64,000 bases of DNA from Arthrobacter zhaoxinii (GTDB taxonomy: Bacteria > Actinomycetota > Actinomycetes > Actinomycetales > Micrococcaceae), in the NCBI RefSeq assembly GCF_024385505.1, contig NZ_JANFLT010000003.1, positions 1 through 64,000 of the forward strand, read 5' to 3'. The number at the start of each line of letters is the position of its first letter. Within the stretch, counting starts at the first letter, position 1. Positions 27,622 through 37,569 of this stretch are shown here, in pieces. Under the pieces are notes generated by a model. That model made no database searches and was not told the origin of the DNA. It saw nothing but the letters and a program-made list of their open reading frames with translations. The position numbers were made by a program, and so were the translations under genes.

Positions 27622-28492
27622 GCCTAAGCAGTTGGTCACGTCGCCTGCCGTCGTAGTTGATAACGTGGCCATGTCGTACCGGGTTGCTTCTTCCGGAGCC
27701 GCTGGGAATTCCGAACAAGCGACGTCCCTGTCGAAGCGATTAAGCCGCCGTGCGTCAACGGTTGAAGTCCGAGCGCTGGCGCCTTTGTCTTTCGTTGCCG
27801 AACAGGGTGAAGCCATTGGTGTGATCGGGTTGAACGGTTCAGGGAAGAGCACCTTAATGAACCTTCTCTGCGGCAAACTCCAGCCCTCCGGGGGTGCCGT
27901 GTACGCGTCATCAACCCCCACGATGCTTGGTGTTTCGGCGGCCCTCGTCCCGGACCTTTCCGGAGCCCAGAACATCATGCTCGGATGTCTCGCCTTGGGT
28001 ATGACGCATGCTCAGATCGCCGCTAAGTACGAGTCGATCATGGAGCTTTCCGGGTTGGAAGGTTCCATAAACCTTCCGATGCGTTCGTATTCCTCAGGCA
28101 TGTCCTCACGTTTGCGGTTCGCTATAGCCACAGCCATTGATCCTGAGATCCTGATCATCGATGAAGCCCTGAACACAGGTGATGACGAGTTCCGTGACCG
28201 GACCAAACGCCGGATGGACAGCCTAAGGGCGCAGGCGGGCTGCGTTTTTCTGGTGAGCCACAGCCTGAAGACAATCCAGGACCTCTGTACGCGTGTGATC
28301 TGGCTGGATAAGGGCGATCTACTCTTTGACGGCGACCCCGAGGTTGCCTTGAACTGGTATCGCCGGTACACCAAGGAGCTTGCGAATAAAGACCGTTTTG
28401 CAGCGGCCAAAGTGCGCAGACGGATGCTGAACGACCTTCGTCCCGTGTCGGTTCAGCCTCTGGCTGCAGGTCGTCGGAAGTCGGGCGTATGA
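27605..28492 (+). CDS. ABC glycopolymer exporter ATPase, copy 1 (Wzt/TagH-like)
   Basis: The 295-residue ATPase has Walker A GLNGSGKST (about 77-85), signature YSSGMSSRLRFAIA, Walker B ILIIDEAL and the switch histidine in VSHSLKTI. It lacks the C-terminal carbohydrate-binding domain of long Wzt proteins, so export probably does not depend on recognising a modified chain end. I chose ATG 27605, preceded by GAGAAGAG. The stop overlaps the next gene (ATGA). The alternate upstream start at 27578 would deepen the overlap with the permease. Confidence 0.93.
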   Translation: MPGTTEPKQLVTSPAVVVDNVAMSYRVASSGAAGNSEQATSLSKRLSRRASTVEVRALAPLSFVAEQGEAIGVIGLNGSGKSTLMNLLCGKLQPSGGAVYASSTPTMLGVSAALVPDLSGAQNIMLGCLALGMTHAQIAAKYESIMELSGLEGSINLPMRSYSSGMSSRLRFAIATAIDPEILIIDEALNTGDDEFRDRTKRRMDSLRAQAGCVFLVSHSLKTIQDLCTRVIWLDKGDLLFDGDPEVALNWYRRYTKELANKDRFAAAKVRRRMLNDLRPVSVQPLAAGRRKSGV

Positions 28493-30393
28493 GTGCGTTC
28501 TTAAAGGAAACACGCGCAGCCGCCTGGCACTTCCGGCGTGCCGGGATGAGCGGTCTGCTTGAAAAGCAACGGCGTGTACGGGCCGGAAAGAACCCCTACA
28601 CCGGAGGCAACGGCGACTCGCAGGCCCGGAAATCCGGCCGTAGGCGAAAGCGCCTGCGGTTTGATCCGTACTTCCCCGAGCCGCGTCAGCGGCGCCGTTC
28701 GGACATCACAGTGGCCGTTATCCTCGACGAGTTTTCCATGTCGGCATTTGATTTTGAATGGCAGCAGGTCGCCCTCTCGCGCACAGGGTGGCGTGCGGAA
28801 ATTGCATCAGCCAAACCGGACCTGCTCTTCGTCGAATCCGCCTGGGCGGGAAACGGTGGACAGTGGCGGTACCAACTCACCGGCGAATCCGGCCCCAAAG
28901 AGGACTTCCGCAAGTTGCTGGAATTGTGCCGGTCACTTGGCATCCCCACGGTTTTCTGGAACAAGGAGGACCCTCCGCATTACGGAGACTTCTTGGAAGC
29001 AGCAAGGCTTTTTGACTATGTCTTTACTAGTGATTCACGCCGCATAGCATCCTATACGGCTGATTTGGGCCATAACCGGGTGTCTGTTCTCCAGTTCGCT
29101 GCCCAGCCTGCGCTGCACAACCCCATACGACCGGGTGAAGGCTGGCATAGCAGGAACGTCGCATTCGCAGGAATGTACTTTGCGCACAAATACCCGGAGC
29201 GCCGAGAGCAGATGCAGTTGCTGCTGGGCGGCGCCCATGACGCAGACCTTGAAAAAGGAACCGGGCTGGATATTTTCTCCCGTCATGCCGGAAAAAACCC
29301 GAATTACCAGTTTCCACCGGCCTACAAAAAGTACCTCGCCGGAACTTTGCCTTACAGCCAGATGCTCACGGCGTACAAAGCTTACAAAGTGTTCCTCAAT
29401 GTGAACTCAGTTGTTGACTCGCCGAGTATGTGTGCGAGGCGGATTTTTGAGATCACTGCGTCGGGGACATCGGTAGTGAGCACCTCCAGCGAGGCGCTAA
29501 CCGCTCAATGGCGCCCTGGGGAGCAGTTCGTCGTCACCTCCCGCGAAGATGCAAAGAACACAATCCTGGCACTCACCCGAAACCCCCAGCTGTCGGACCG
29601 CCAGGTCCACCGCGCGCAGAGACGCATTTGGTCCGAGCATACGTACGCGCACCGGGTGGAGGCAGTTGTCGCTGCCGCTTTGCCTGCGGCATCCCGACCC
29701 GTGGCGGAACCCTCTGTATCGCTGCTTGTAGCCTCCATGAGGCCTGGACAGCTGGAACAGGTCTTCAGGACGGTTGGTTCTCTGGAAGGGAGGAAACCGG
29801 AACTGGTGCTGTGCACCCACGGATTCGAAGCCGACCGCGCTCATGTGAAAAGCTTGGGCTTGCTCTACGGGCTAAACGACGTGATTGTGTTGCCGCGACC
29901 GCGCTCTGTGTCGCTGGGGGAGTGTCTCAACGCGTGCGTTGCGGCAGCTGGCGGGGAAGTGCTTTCGAAAATGGATGATGACGACCTCTACTCGCCGAAT
30001 TACCTCCGGGATCTGGTCGCGGCCCTTCAGTTCTCGAGGGCAGATGTCGTGGGTAAACAGGCGCACTATATGTACCTTGCGGAGCGTAACGCCACACTTC
30101 TACGTTTCGCGGACAGGGAGCATCGGTTCACTACCTCGGTGATGGGTCCAACCATTACCGCTCGCCGAGAGGTCTTTGAAGGAATGCCCTTTGCACCGCT
30201 GAACAGGGGTGAGGATACACAGTTCTTAAAGGCTGTCCGGGCGGATGGAGGCCGTATTTATGCCTCCGACCGCTTCAACTATGCCCAATTCCGAGGCGTG
30301 GGTAACCACACTTGGGCAATATCCGATACCGCGTTGTTGGCTTCGGGAGAAATAAAGTTTTTCGGGAAGCCCGAAGAACAGATCGCACTATAG
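28489..30393 (+). CDS. CgeB-like + GT2 bifunctional glycosyltransferase, copy 1
   Basis: The 634-residue protein has a basic N-terminus, a CgeB-like domain (about 70-400) with LLFVESAWAGNGGQW, PTVFWNKEDPPHYGDF, FAGMYFAHKYPERREQM and NVNSVVDSPSMCARR, and a C-terminal GT2 domain (about 410-630) with metal motif KMDDDDLY. Two transferase centres in one chain suggest it adds two residues or one repeat unit. ATG 28489 overlaps the ATPase stop (ATGA), so it belongs to export cassette 1. The protein at 44917 is a paralogue over the full length. Substrates are unknown. Confidence 0.87.
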   Translation: MSAFLKETRAAAWHFRRAGMSGLLEKQRRVRAGKNPYTGGNGDSQARKSGRRRKRLRFDPYFPEPRQRRRSDITVAVILDEFSMSAFDFEWQQVALSRTGWRAEIASAKPDLLFVESAWAGNGGQWRYQLTGESGPKEDFRKLLELCRSLGIPTVFWNKEDPPHYGDFLEAARLFDYVFTSDSRRIASYTADLGHNRVSVLQFAAQPALHNPIRPGEGWHSRNVAFAGMYFAHKYPERREQMQLLLGGAHDADLEKGTGLDIFSRHAGKNPNYQFPPAYKKYLAGTLPYSQMLTAYKAYKVFLNVNSVVDSPSMCARRIFEITASGTSVVSTSSEALTAQWRPGEQFVVTSREDAKNTILALTRNPQLSDRQVHRAQRRIWSEHTYAHRVEAVVAAALPAASRPVAEPSVSLLVASMRPGQLEQVFRTVGSLEGRKPELVLCTHGFEADRAHVKSLGLLYGLNDVIVLPRPRSVSLGECLNACVAAAGGEVLSKMDDDDLYSPNYLRDLVAALQFSRADVVGKQAHYMYLAERNATLLRFADREHRFTTSVMGPTITARREVFEGMPFAPLNRGEDTQFLKAVRADGGRIYASDRFNYAQFRGVGNHTWAISDTALLASGEIKFFGKPEEQIAL

Positions 30394-30403
30394 GGGAATG
30401 AAT

Positions 30404-31651
30404 ATGAAGGAAATCAAGGACGTTGCTGTCATCGGACTTGGATACATTGGTCTGCCGACTGCAGCGGTGCTTGCCGCCAACGGTCTCAATGTCATCGGAG
30501 TAGACGTCAAGGAAGCCAACGTCGCAGCAATCAACCGCGGAGAAGTCCCGTTCGTCGAGCCCGATCTTGGGGTTCAGGTAGCGGGCGCGGTCAGCCAAGG
30601 AATGCTGAAGGCCACCACGGACACTCCGCCGGCTGACGCTTACATCGTCGCCGTGCCCACGCCGTTCAATGCGGACAGGACAGCTGATCTGTCCTATATT
30701 GATGCCGCGGCCCGCGGTATCGCTCCCCAGCTAGTCGGGGACGAACTGATCATTCTCGAATCAACGTCTCCTCCAGGCGCCACGAAGCATCTCGGCGAAT
30801 ACCTCGTGGAACTGCGCCCTGATCTCTCCCTGGACCCCGAATCGGGGCTTCCCCTCATCCACGTAGCCCACTGCCCTGAGCGTGTTCTGCCGGGACGGGT
30901 AATGATCGAACTTGTCACCAATGATCGAATCATTGGCGGCTTGACGGCGGTTGCTGCCGAGCGTGCGCGTGACCTGTACAGCGCTTTCTGCAAGGGAGGC
31001 ATGCATCTGACCGATGCAACAACCGCCGAGATGGCAAAACTGGTGGAGAACTCCTACCGGGACGTCAATATCGCCTTTGCCAATGAACTCTCCGTCATTA
31101 GCGACAGATTGGGCATTGATGTTTGGGAACTGATCGAGCTCGCGAACCACCATCCCCGGGTGAACATCCTGCAGCCCGGACCTGGTGTTGGAGGCCACTG
31201 CATCGCCGTGGATCCGTGGTTCATCGTCTCCAGCGCGCCTGAAGACGCGAAGCTGATCCGTCAGGCCCGTGAAACCAACGATGCCAAGCCTCGATGGGTG
31301 CTGGACCGCGTGGAGCAGCTGAGCACGGGCAAAAAGTCGCCGAAGATCGCCGCCCTGGGCCTGGCTTTCAAAGCCAATATCGATGATCTGCGTGAGTCGC
31401 CAGCAGTTTCCATCGTCGCTGACCTCGGTGCCCGGATGCCGGGGGCAACAATTGCCGTGGTGGAACCCCATGTGGAGGAACTGCCCCGCAGCCTGGCCGG
31501 CCGCGGCAACGTCAATCTGGTGTCCGTGGAAGAGGGCCTCACCGACGCGGACATCGTTCTTCTGCTGGTGGACCACGATGCGTTCAAGACGCTCGACCGT
31601 GCCGTGCTCGAAGGCAAGGAAGTAATCGACACTCGGGGAATCTGGCGCTAG
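30404..31651 (+). CDS. wecC: UDP-N-acetyl-D-mannosamine dehydrogenase
   Basis: This NAD+-dependent enzyme oxidises UDP-ManNAc twice to UDP-ManNAcA. The 415-residue protein has the Rossmann motif VIGLGYIGLPTAAVLA, the central LVENSYRDVNIAFANEL, the catalytic cysteine in GPGVGGHCIAVDPWF (about residue 265) and FKANIDDLRESPA in the C-terminal domain. The GGHCIAVDPWF form fits WecC rather than UDP-glucose dehydrogenase. ATG 30404 has AGGGGA six bases upstream; ATG 30398 is too close to it. With wecB (40396 and 63414) it gives the full route from UDP-GlcNAc to UDP-ManNAcA. Confidence 0.92.
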   Translation: MKEIKDVAVIGLGYIGLPTAAVLAANGLNVIGVDVKEANVAAINRGEVPFVEPDLGVQVAGAVSQGMLKATTDTPPADAYIVAVPTPFNADRTADLSYIDAAARGIAPQLVGDELIILESTSPPGATKHLGEYLVELRPDLSLDPESGLPLIHVAHCPERVLPGRVMIELVTNDRIIGGLTAVAAERARDLYSAFCKGGMHLTDATTAEMAKLVENSYRDVNIAFANELSVISDRLGIDVWELIELANHHPRVNILQPGPGVGGHCIAVDPWFIVSSAPEDAKLIRQARETNDAKPRWVLDRVEQLSTGKKSPKIAALGLAFKANIDDLRESPAVSIVADLGARMPGATIAVVEPHVEELPRSLAGRGNVNLVSVEEGLTDADIVLLLVDHDAFKTLDRAVLEGKEVIDTRGIWR

Positions 31652-31696
31652 CGCCTTTGCCTACCCGTATTTGCTAACCATCAACTTTGGAACTCC

Positions 31697-34600
31697 ATGA
31701 CGCACGCAGACGAGCAGTTGTCCTTCTCTCCCGCTGAAAGCCTCAGGCGTCAGCGCTATGCCACAAACGTGGATGAACTCATCGCGGACTATGAACGCGT
31801 GAAAGCGAAGGGAAAGCAGGACGCGCGCGAACTGGAATCCCTTCGTGGAGAGTTTCAGTCGCTGCTGCGTGACTCAGTCAGGCTCAGGACCGAGTTGCAG
31901 TCGTCCAAGACCGAAGTCGTGCGGTTACGGTCCACGCTTACCGCTCTACGATCTTCATCGAGCCTTCGGGTGGGCAGGGCTGTCCTGCTGCCCGCCCGGG
32001 GGGTTCGTAAATCGGTCCGGAATATTAAGCAGGTCCGTGGAGCAGCCTTTTCTCGGGACGGTTCGGCGGAGGTAGCACCCACGCCGCCGGATCTTCCCTT
32101 GACAGCAACCAACAAGAAATCTCGACCCCAGCTTCGCGCACTCCATCAGACTTACTTAGCCAAAGCTGAGGAGGATCCAACCGCCGCAAATGTCATGCGG
32201 GCGATTTCCCACGCCTATTTCGTCCTAGGCGACGTGAAAGAACCTGCAGCGCTAATCCGACGGCACCAACCCGTGTTGGACAACCAAAGCGCCAAGGACG
32301 TGAGAACCATGGACGCTGTGCTGGGGATGGACCGCCTAATGGCGCGGCTGCCACCACTTGCTCCGCGCCAGCCCAACCCGGTGTACTTGGTAGAGCGTGG
32401 ACGCATCATGTACTGCGCCCACAGCACAGGCCATTTCAACAGTAACGGTTACTCCACGCGCACTGCGGAACTCACTAAGGGCCTGTTGAACGCGGCAATG
32501 GATGTAGTGGTTGCCGCACGCCCTGGCTATCCGTGGGACGTGGCGACGGACCACCCGCCTGCCGGGTCTGACCGTTTTGCCCGGAAGATCGGTGGCGTTG
32601 AACATGTATTCAACCCCGGACCGAGTTGGACGCAACAACCGCTGGATCATTATTGGTTCGAAGCGACGGACATCTACGTGCGCGAAGCGCAGCGTGCCAG
32701 GGTGGAAGCCATCCACGCAGCGTCTAACCATGTGACCGCACTTCCGGCCCTGGCCGCGGCCCGCCGTCTCGGTGTGCCGTTTTCCTACGAGGTGCGGGGG
32801 CTGTGGGAGGTAACCGAGGCATCGGGGAAGCCGTCATGGGAAGAGTCGGAACGCTACCGCCTCGCGGAGAAGCTTGAAACCTTTGTTGCAATGCATGCAG
32901 ATACGGTCTTCGCGATCACCGAGCAGGTGAAGGCGGAACTGGTCCGCAGAGGTGTGGAAGCTGGAAAAATTCAAATTCTTCCAAACGGAGTGGATACCGA
33001 CCGCTTCGCTCCAATGCCGCCGTCTGACAGGTTGAGGGACAAACTGCGCCTACCTGCTGACGTTCCGGTGGTGGGATACGCCGGAAGTTTGGTCCATTAT
33101 GAGGGTCTCTCCGATCTCCTCAGTGCCCTTTCCATCCTGAAGGACCAGGGGAAGCAGTTTCGGGCAGTAATCGTGGGAGACGGCGCCGAGTTAGGGGAGC
33201 TGCGCCGTCAAGCGGGCATACTCGGGCTGGAAGACCGCGTTCAGTTCCCCGGACGGGTAGACGCCGAAAATATACCCGACTACGTCAGTATTTTTGATGT
33301 TATGCCCTGCCCCCGGGTTCCACTGCCTGTTACGGAACTCGTGTCCCCGTTGAAGCCGCTTGAAGCAATGGCTGCCGGCAAGGCCTTGGTACTGACAGAC
33401 CTGGCTCCGTTGCGGACATTTGCCGGAGAGGACCAGGAACGCGCCCTTTTGGCTAAACCTTCGGATCCGGAATCCCTGGCAAAGGCCATCGGATCACTCT
33501 TAGACGATCCCGGGCAGCGCCGCGACCTGGGACGCCGCGCACGGCTATGGGCCGTCGGCCAACGGAAGTGGAATTCCCTCGGAGCTGAAGCCGCCCGGGG
33601 GCTGAACTCTGCCATTGCGGAAGCAATAGTGTCGGCACCGAGTGGCAGATCACTGAAGCAGATCACCATCGGTGTTGTTGCGGATACCTTCACCACTGAA
33701 GGGCTGCGTTCGGAAGTAGTCCTGAATGAACTGCGTCCCGACACCTGGCGGGAAAAGGTGCGGGACCGTCCGCTTGACGTCCTCTTCGTTGAATCCGCGT
33801 GGGAAGGCGCAGAAGATACGTGGCGGCAGAAGGTGGGGTATTACGACGAGGAACGATTCCGTTCACTTCGCGAGCTGGTTGAGTACTGCAGGGAAGAGTC
33901 CATTCCGACAATCTTCTGGAACAAGGAGGACCCGGTCCATTTCAACAGGTTCCGCCGAACCGCCGAAATCTTCGACCACGTCTTCACCACGGATGCGAAC
34001 TGCCTCCGTGAATATGCCCGTTCCGAAGGCCTGCACACCAGAACGATCTCTTCCCTTCCCTTCTATGCCCAGCCCAAACTGCACAACCCGCTCCCCACCG
34101 AGCGCCCCTATTCCCACACCGTCGCGTACGCCGGTTCCTACTACGGCGAGAGATACCCCCAACGATCAGCAGAATTAACTTCGCTGCTGGACGCGGCACG
34201 TCCCCTCGGACTGACGATTTATGACCGGCAGCACCTCAATCCGGAAAGCCCTTACCGGTTCCCCGAATCTCTCCAGCCGTTTGTCCAGGGCGGATTGCCG
34301 TATCTGGAAATGGTGAAGGCTTATAAAAGCCATCCGGTGCATGTCAACGTTAATTCTGTGGATGCTTCCCCCACCATGTTTTCCCGCCGGGTGGTCGAAC
34401 TTGCGGCCTCCGGAGCCGCCGTCGTCAGCGGCAAGGGGCAGGGCGTGGACCGCGTCCTGGGTGGACTCGTCCACACGGTGGCAGGGCGAGATGAGACCAA
34501 GGTCCTGCTGGACCGCTGGATGAATGATGAAGAGGCTCGGCTGAATGATGTCTGGCTGGCGTATCGACTAATTCACCGAGGGCACACCGCCGCACACCGC

Positions 34601-36112
34601 CTTTCCTACGCCCTGCGCTGCGCCGGTTTGGTGGTCACGTCTCCCCAGCCTCCCGGCTACGCCGTGAGGGCAAGTGCACCCAGTCCGGCACTCCTGAGGA
34701 GCCTTGAGGTGCAGACCGTCCGCCCCGCCGTCGTTATAGTTGCAGGCGATCCCTCCGGCCTCCGGACTGACCTTAAATGTGTGCGGGAGGAGGAAGCAAC
34801 ACCGGAGATGCTGTCAGACCTCGGCGTGAGCTGGCTCGGGACGCTGACGGATGCCGCTCCGGACCGAACTGTTTTTGAGGATCTGCTAACGGCCGTCTCG
34901 TTCGGAGAATGGGCCGAAATCGGTGTCTCGGACGAGGAGGGAGATGACAGGCTCAGTGGGGGACTGGTAACCGTTGGAGCCACTCGTGGGGCAGGCCTTC
35001 GACTGGTACCTATCGGGCCGGAGACGCCGGGCAAACAGGGGCTTTACTTCCACCGGCGAAGGACGACAACAGAGCTCGCTGCCAAGACCGTCACCACTAA
35101 TCCCGGTGTGCGGCAGCAGAAGGTGCTCGTAGCCGGACATGACCTTAAATTCGCAGCCGGCATCATCGATGCCCTGGAAGCTGCCGGTCATATGGTGGCA
35201 ACCGACCAGTGGCAGGACCATAACCGTCACAACGAGGAACAGAGTAGGTCGCTGCTGGCAGACGCCGACGTCGTGTTCTGTGAGTGGACGCTCGGGAATG
35301 CTGCCTGGTACTCAAAAAACGTGCGGCCGGATCAGCGGTTAGTCACCCGAATGCACTCCCAGGAGCTGTTCACTCGGTACCCCCGGGAACTTGACCTCTC
35401 CAGCATCCAATCGGTGGTTTTCGTGGGCAGGCACGTGGCGGATCTCGCTATCCGGGATCACGGGATTCCTTCGGAAAAGGCCCTGGTCATTCCGAATCCA
35501 GTGGACACCGTCGGTCTGCGGTTGCACAAATCCGATGAGGCCCGGTTCCGGCTTGGCTTAGTCGGCATTGTGCCGGCGCAAAAGCATCTGGACCGGGCTC
35601 TGGACCTGCTGGGTATCCTTCGGACAGAGGACCCCCGTTACCAGCTGCATATCAAGGGAAAGCGGCCGGAGGACTATCCATGGATGGCCAACAGGACTGA
35701 AGAAATGGCCTATTACCGGGAGCAGATGAGACGGATTACCGGCGATCCGACCCTTCACGGTGCCGTTCACTTCGACGGTCACGGCAACGACATGGCCCAG
35801 TGGTACCAAAAGGTGGGCGTCGTCCTGTCCCTCAGTGACTTCGAGTCATTCCATTTGACGCTGGCGGACGGAGCTGCCAGCGCCAGCGTACCGGTGACCC
35901 TGCCGTGGCCTGGTGCTGATCAGATCTATCCGGCGTCGTGGATTCAGACCGGCGTGCGGGAGATGGCGGGTTACATATCCGGGTTGACTTCCTCCGACGA
36001 ACTGTGGCGTAGCGCCGGGGCAATGGCTCAGGCTTACGCCGAACGTAACTTCGCCCAGGCGAGAGTTTTGCCAAGGATCCTAGAGGTCATTCTGGGAGAG
36101 CCGACAATATGA
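31697..36112 (+). CDS. Giant triple glycosyltransferase (coiled coil + GT4 + CgeB-like + GT4)
   Basis: The 1,471-residue protein has a coiled coil (about 25-85) ending in SSSLRVGRAVLLPARG; a GT4 domain (about 230-640) with NGYSTRTAELTKGL, SYEVRGLWEV, ILPNGVDTDRF and SPLKPLEAMAAGKAL; a CgeB-like domain (about 650-985) with VLFVESAWEGAEDTW and PTIFWNKEDPVHFNRF; a degenerate GT2-like spacer (about 990-1130); and a second GT4-like domain (about 1140-1470) with RMHSQELF, VIPNPVD and SLSDFESFHL. Three transferase centres suggest a whole repeat unit may be assembled by one chain. It starts 45 bp after wecC and overlaps the next gene (ATGA). No signal peptide is seen. Confidence 0.87.
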   Translation: MTHADEQLSFSPAESLRRQRYATNVDELIADYERVKAKGKQDARELESLRGEFQSLLRDSVRLRTELQSSKTEVVRLRSTLTALRSSSSLRVGRAVLLPARGVRKSVRNIKQVRGAAFSRDGSAEVAPTPPDLPLTATNKKSRPQLRALHQTYLAKAEEDPTAANVMRAISHAYFVLGDVKEPAALIRRHQPVLDNQSAKDVRTMDAVLGMDRLMARLPPLAPRQPNPVYLVERGRIMYCAHSTGHFNSNGYSTRTAELTKGLLNAAMDVVVAARPGYPWDVATDHPPAGSDRFARKIGGVEHVFNPGPSWTQQPLDHYWFEATDIYVREAQRARVEAIHAASNHVTALPALAAARRLGVPFSYEVRGLWEVTEASGKPSWEESERYRLAEKLETFVAMHADTVFAITEQVKAELVRRGVEAGKIQILPNGVDTDRFAPMPPSDRLRDKLRLPADVPVVGYAGSLVHYEGLSDLLSALSILKDQGKQFRAVIVGDGAELGELRRQAGILGLEDRVQFPGRVDAENIPDYVSIFDVMPCPRVPLPVTELVSPLKPLEAMAAGKALVLTDLAPLRTFAGEDQERALLAKPSDPESLAKAIGSLLDDPGQRRDLGRRARLWAVGQRKWNSLGAEAARGLNSAIAEAIVSAPSGRSLKQITIGVVADTFTTEGLRSEVVLNELRPDTWREKVRDRPLDVLFVESAWEGAEDTWRQKVGYYDEERFRSLRELVEYCREESIPTIFWNKEDPVHFNRFRRTAEIFDHVFTTDANCLREYARSEGLHTRTISSLPFYAQPKLHNPLPTERPYSHTVAYAGSYYGERYPQRSAELTSLLDAARPLGLTIYDRQHLNPESPYRFPESLQPFVQGGLPYLEMVKAYKSHPVHVNVNSVDASPTMFSRRVVELAASGAAVVSGKGQGVDRVLGGLVHTVAGRDETKVLLDRWMNDEEARLNDVWLAYRLIHRGHTAAHRLSYALRCAGLVVTSPQPPGYAVRASAPSPALLRSLEVQTVRPAVVIVAGDPSGLRTDLKCVREEEATPEMLSDLGVSWLGTLTDAAPDRTVFEDLLTAVSFGEWAEIGVSDEEGDDRLSGGLVTVGATRGAGLRLVPIGPETPGKQGLYFHRRRTTTELAAKTVTTNPGVRQQKVLVAGHDLKFAAGIIDALEAAGHMVATDQWQDHNRHNEEQSRSLLADADVVFCEWTLGNAAWYSKNVRPDQRLVTRMHSQELFTRYPRELDLSSIQSVVFVGRHVADLAIRDHGIPSEKALVIPNPVDTVGLRLHKSDEARFRLGLVGIVPAQKHLDRALDLLGILRTEDPRYQLHIKGKRPEDYPWMANRTEEMAYYREQMRRITGDPTLHGAVHFDGHGNDMAQWYQKVGVVLSLSDFESFHLTLADGAASASVPVTLPWPGADQIYPASWIQTGVREMAGYISGLTSSDELWRSAGAMAQAYAERNFAQARVLPRILEVILGEPTI

Positions 36113-37539
36113 ATCTGCGAGCCGCCCTAAGGCGCGTCAGAGCTAGACTGCACTTCATGGTTCGCGACTGGGAGACCCGGCGGGCGATGAAGATTCTCAC
36201 CCGTCCCTTCCGCGGCATGCCGGCCGCAGGGGCTGGGCGGCAGCCGTACGTATCCGGAGGGGAACGAGTGTTTTCTCTGGTCCTGGGCGAAAAGGCTATC
36301 CGCTGGCAAATTCCTGCCGGTTATCGGATCGAGGTGCATGGACATGCCTTCGTGCTGACTAACCGCCGTTCGCGGCGGTTGGCCGAAGTAACGATCCAAG
36401 CAGATGCGCCGGTGCGGCTCCGTTCTGCTGGAGCCGAGACGCCATTATCCCCGGGGTCCAATGAGGTTACACTCTCCGGTTCTGCCGGGACTGGAACGAG
36501 CATCGCGGTTGCCGGGGGAACGCTGCGGGTGATTGACCGAGGAGTGGGGGAGGAAGGAGGAGAATGGCGAATTTGGAATGGTCAACGCAGTCTGACCTAT
36601 TGCCTGGAAGAGCCGTTATCGGAGCACGGCAAATCGACACTTTGCGTAGCGTTCTCCGCCATCAGCGCGCCGTACGATTTCACCTACAACTACAAGTCAT
36701 CACTGGCGAAAGTGGACGCTTACCGCCTCTATATCCTGGACAACTTCGGATCACAGGGTTCTTACTATTATGCCGATAACCGTGACACCGGGATTTTCGA
36801 CGCGGTGCAGTCTTTCCTGCTGGAGATGTCGTCTGAGTTGGGTATCGGACCCGATGGAATGGTGTTCCTCGGGTCGTCCAAGGGTGGAACAGCTGCCCTT
36901 TCCCACGGGTTGCAGCTGGGAGCCGCACGGATCGTTGCGGGCGCCCCGCAGAGTTATCCGGGAACGTACCTCAGCGGCGCTTCCCCGGGCATGTTGAGTT
37001 TCATTGCGGGAGACAGCGACAACGAATCGATCGACTGGCTGGACCAATTAATTCCCAATGCCGTAAGCAACGCTCAGGGAAACCCGCACATCACAGTCGT
37101 GGTAGGAGACAACGACAGCCACAAGCATGTCCATATCGAACCGTTGATGAAGCTGGCCGCGGACGCTGGATTGTCGATACAGACACTCGTCATTAAGGAC
37201 CTGTCCCACCAGGACATTGGTGCAGCATTCGGTCCCTACCTTGAGGCGGCCCTACAAGAGGAATTCTTCTCGGGAGCGGATCTTCTGCCGTACCGCCTGA
37301 CACGCAGGGACGATGCGGAGGACATGGTGCAGTTCAAGCTATGGCTTCCCCCCGGCGAAGAAGCGGCGATTGAAGTCCGGACCTCCCACTCACGGATTTT
37401 TAGCACCGATTATTCGGCCGAGACCTTCTTCGTGGTCCAAGCACCCGAAAACGAAGGTGTTCAGGCAACCGTCACCCGCAGGAGGGAGAACACGGAGGTG
37501 GGACGCTTCACAACCGTCTGGCTTCAGTCCAAATCGTGA
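36109..37539 (+). CDS. Alpha/beta-hydrolase protein of the glycan cluster (Asp2-like)
   Basis: The 476-residue protein has a basic N-terminus, a beta-rich region (about 40-170) and an alpha/beta-hydrolase domain (about 175-400). The nucleophile elbow is VFLGSSKGGTAAL (G-x-S-x-G), a probable acid is in GDNDSHKH and a histidine in DLSHQDIG. The layout recalls Asp2-type acyltransferases or esterases that act on glycans of surface polymers; substrate and direction are inferred. It is coupled by ATGA overlap to the giant glycosyltransferase and is convergent with the gene at 37570. Confidence 0.72.
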   Translation: MNLRAALRRVRARLHFMVRDWETRRAMKILTRPFRGMPAAGAGRQPYVSGGERVFSLVLGEKAIRWQIPAGYRIEVHGHAFVLTNRRSRRLAEVTIQADAPVRLRSAGAETPLSPGSNEVTLSGSAGTGTSIAVAGGTLRVIDRGVGEEGGEWRIWNGQRSLTYCLEEPLSEHGKSTLCVAFSAISAPYDFTYNYKSSLAKVDAYRLYILDNFGSQGSYYYADNRDTGIFDAVQSFLLEMSSELGIGPDGMVFLGSSKGGTAALSHGLQLGAARIVAGAPQSYPGTYLSGASPGMLSFIAGDSDNESIDWLDQLIPNAVSNAQGNPHITVVVGDNDSHKHVHIEPLMKLAADAGLSIQTLVIKDLSHQDIGAAFGPYLEAALQEEFFSGADLLPYRLTRRDDAEDMVQFKLWLPPGEEAAIEVRTSHSRIFSTDYSAETFFVVQAPENEGVQATVTRRRENTEVGRFTTVWLQSKS

Positions 37540-37569
37540 GTAAGAAGGCCGCCTGCGGGTTATCGTTCC

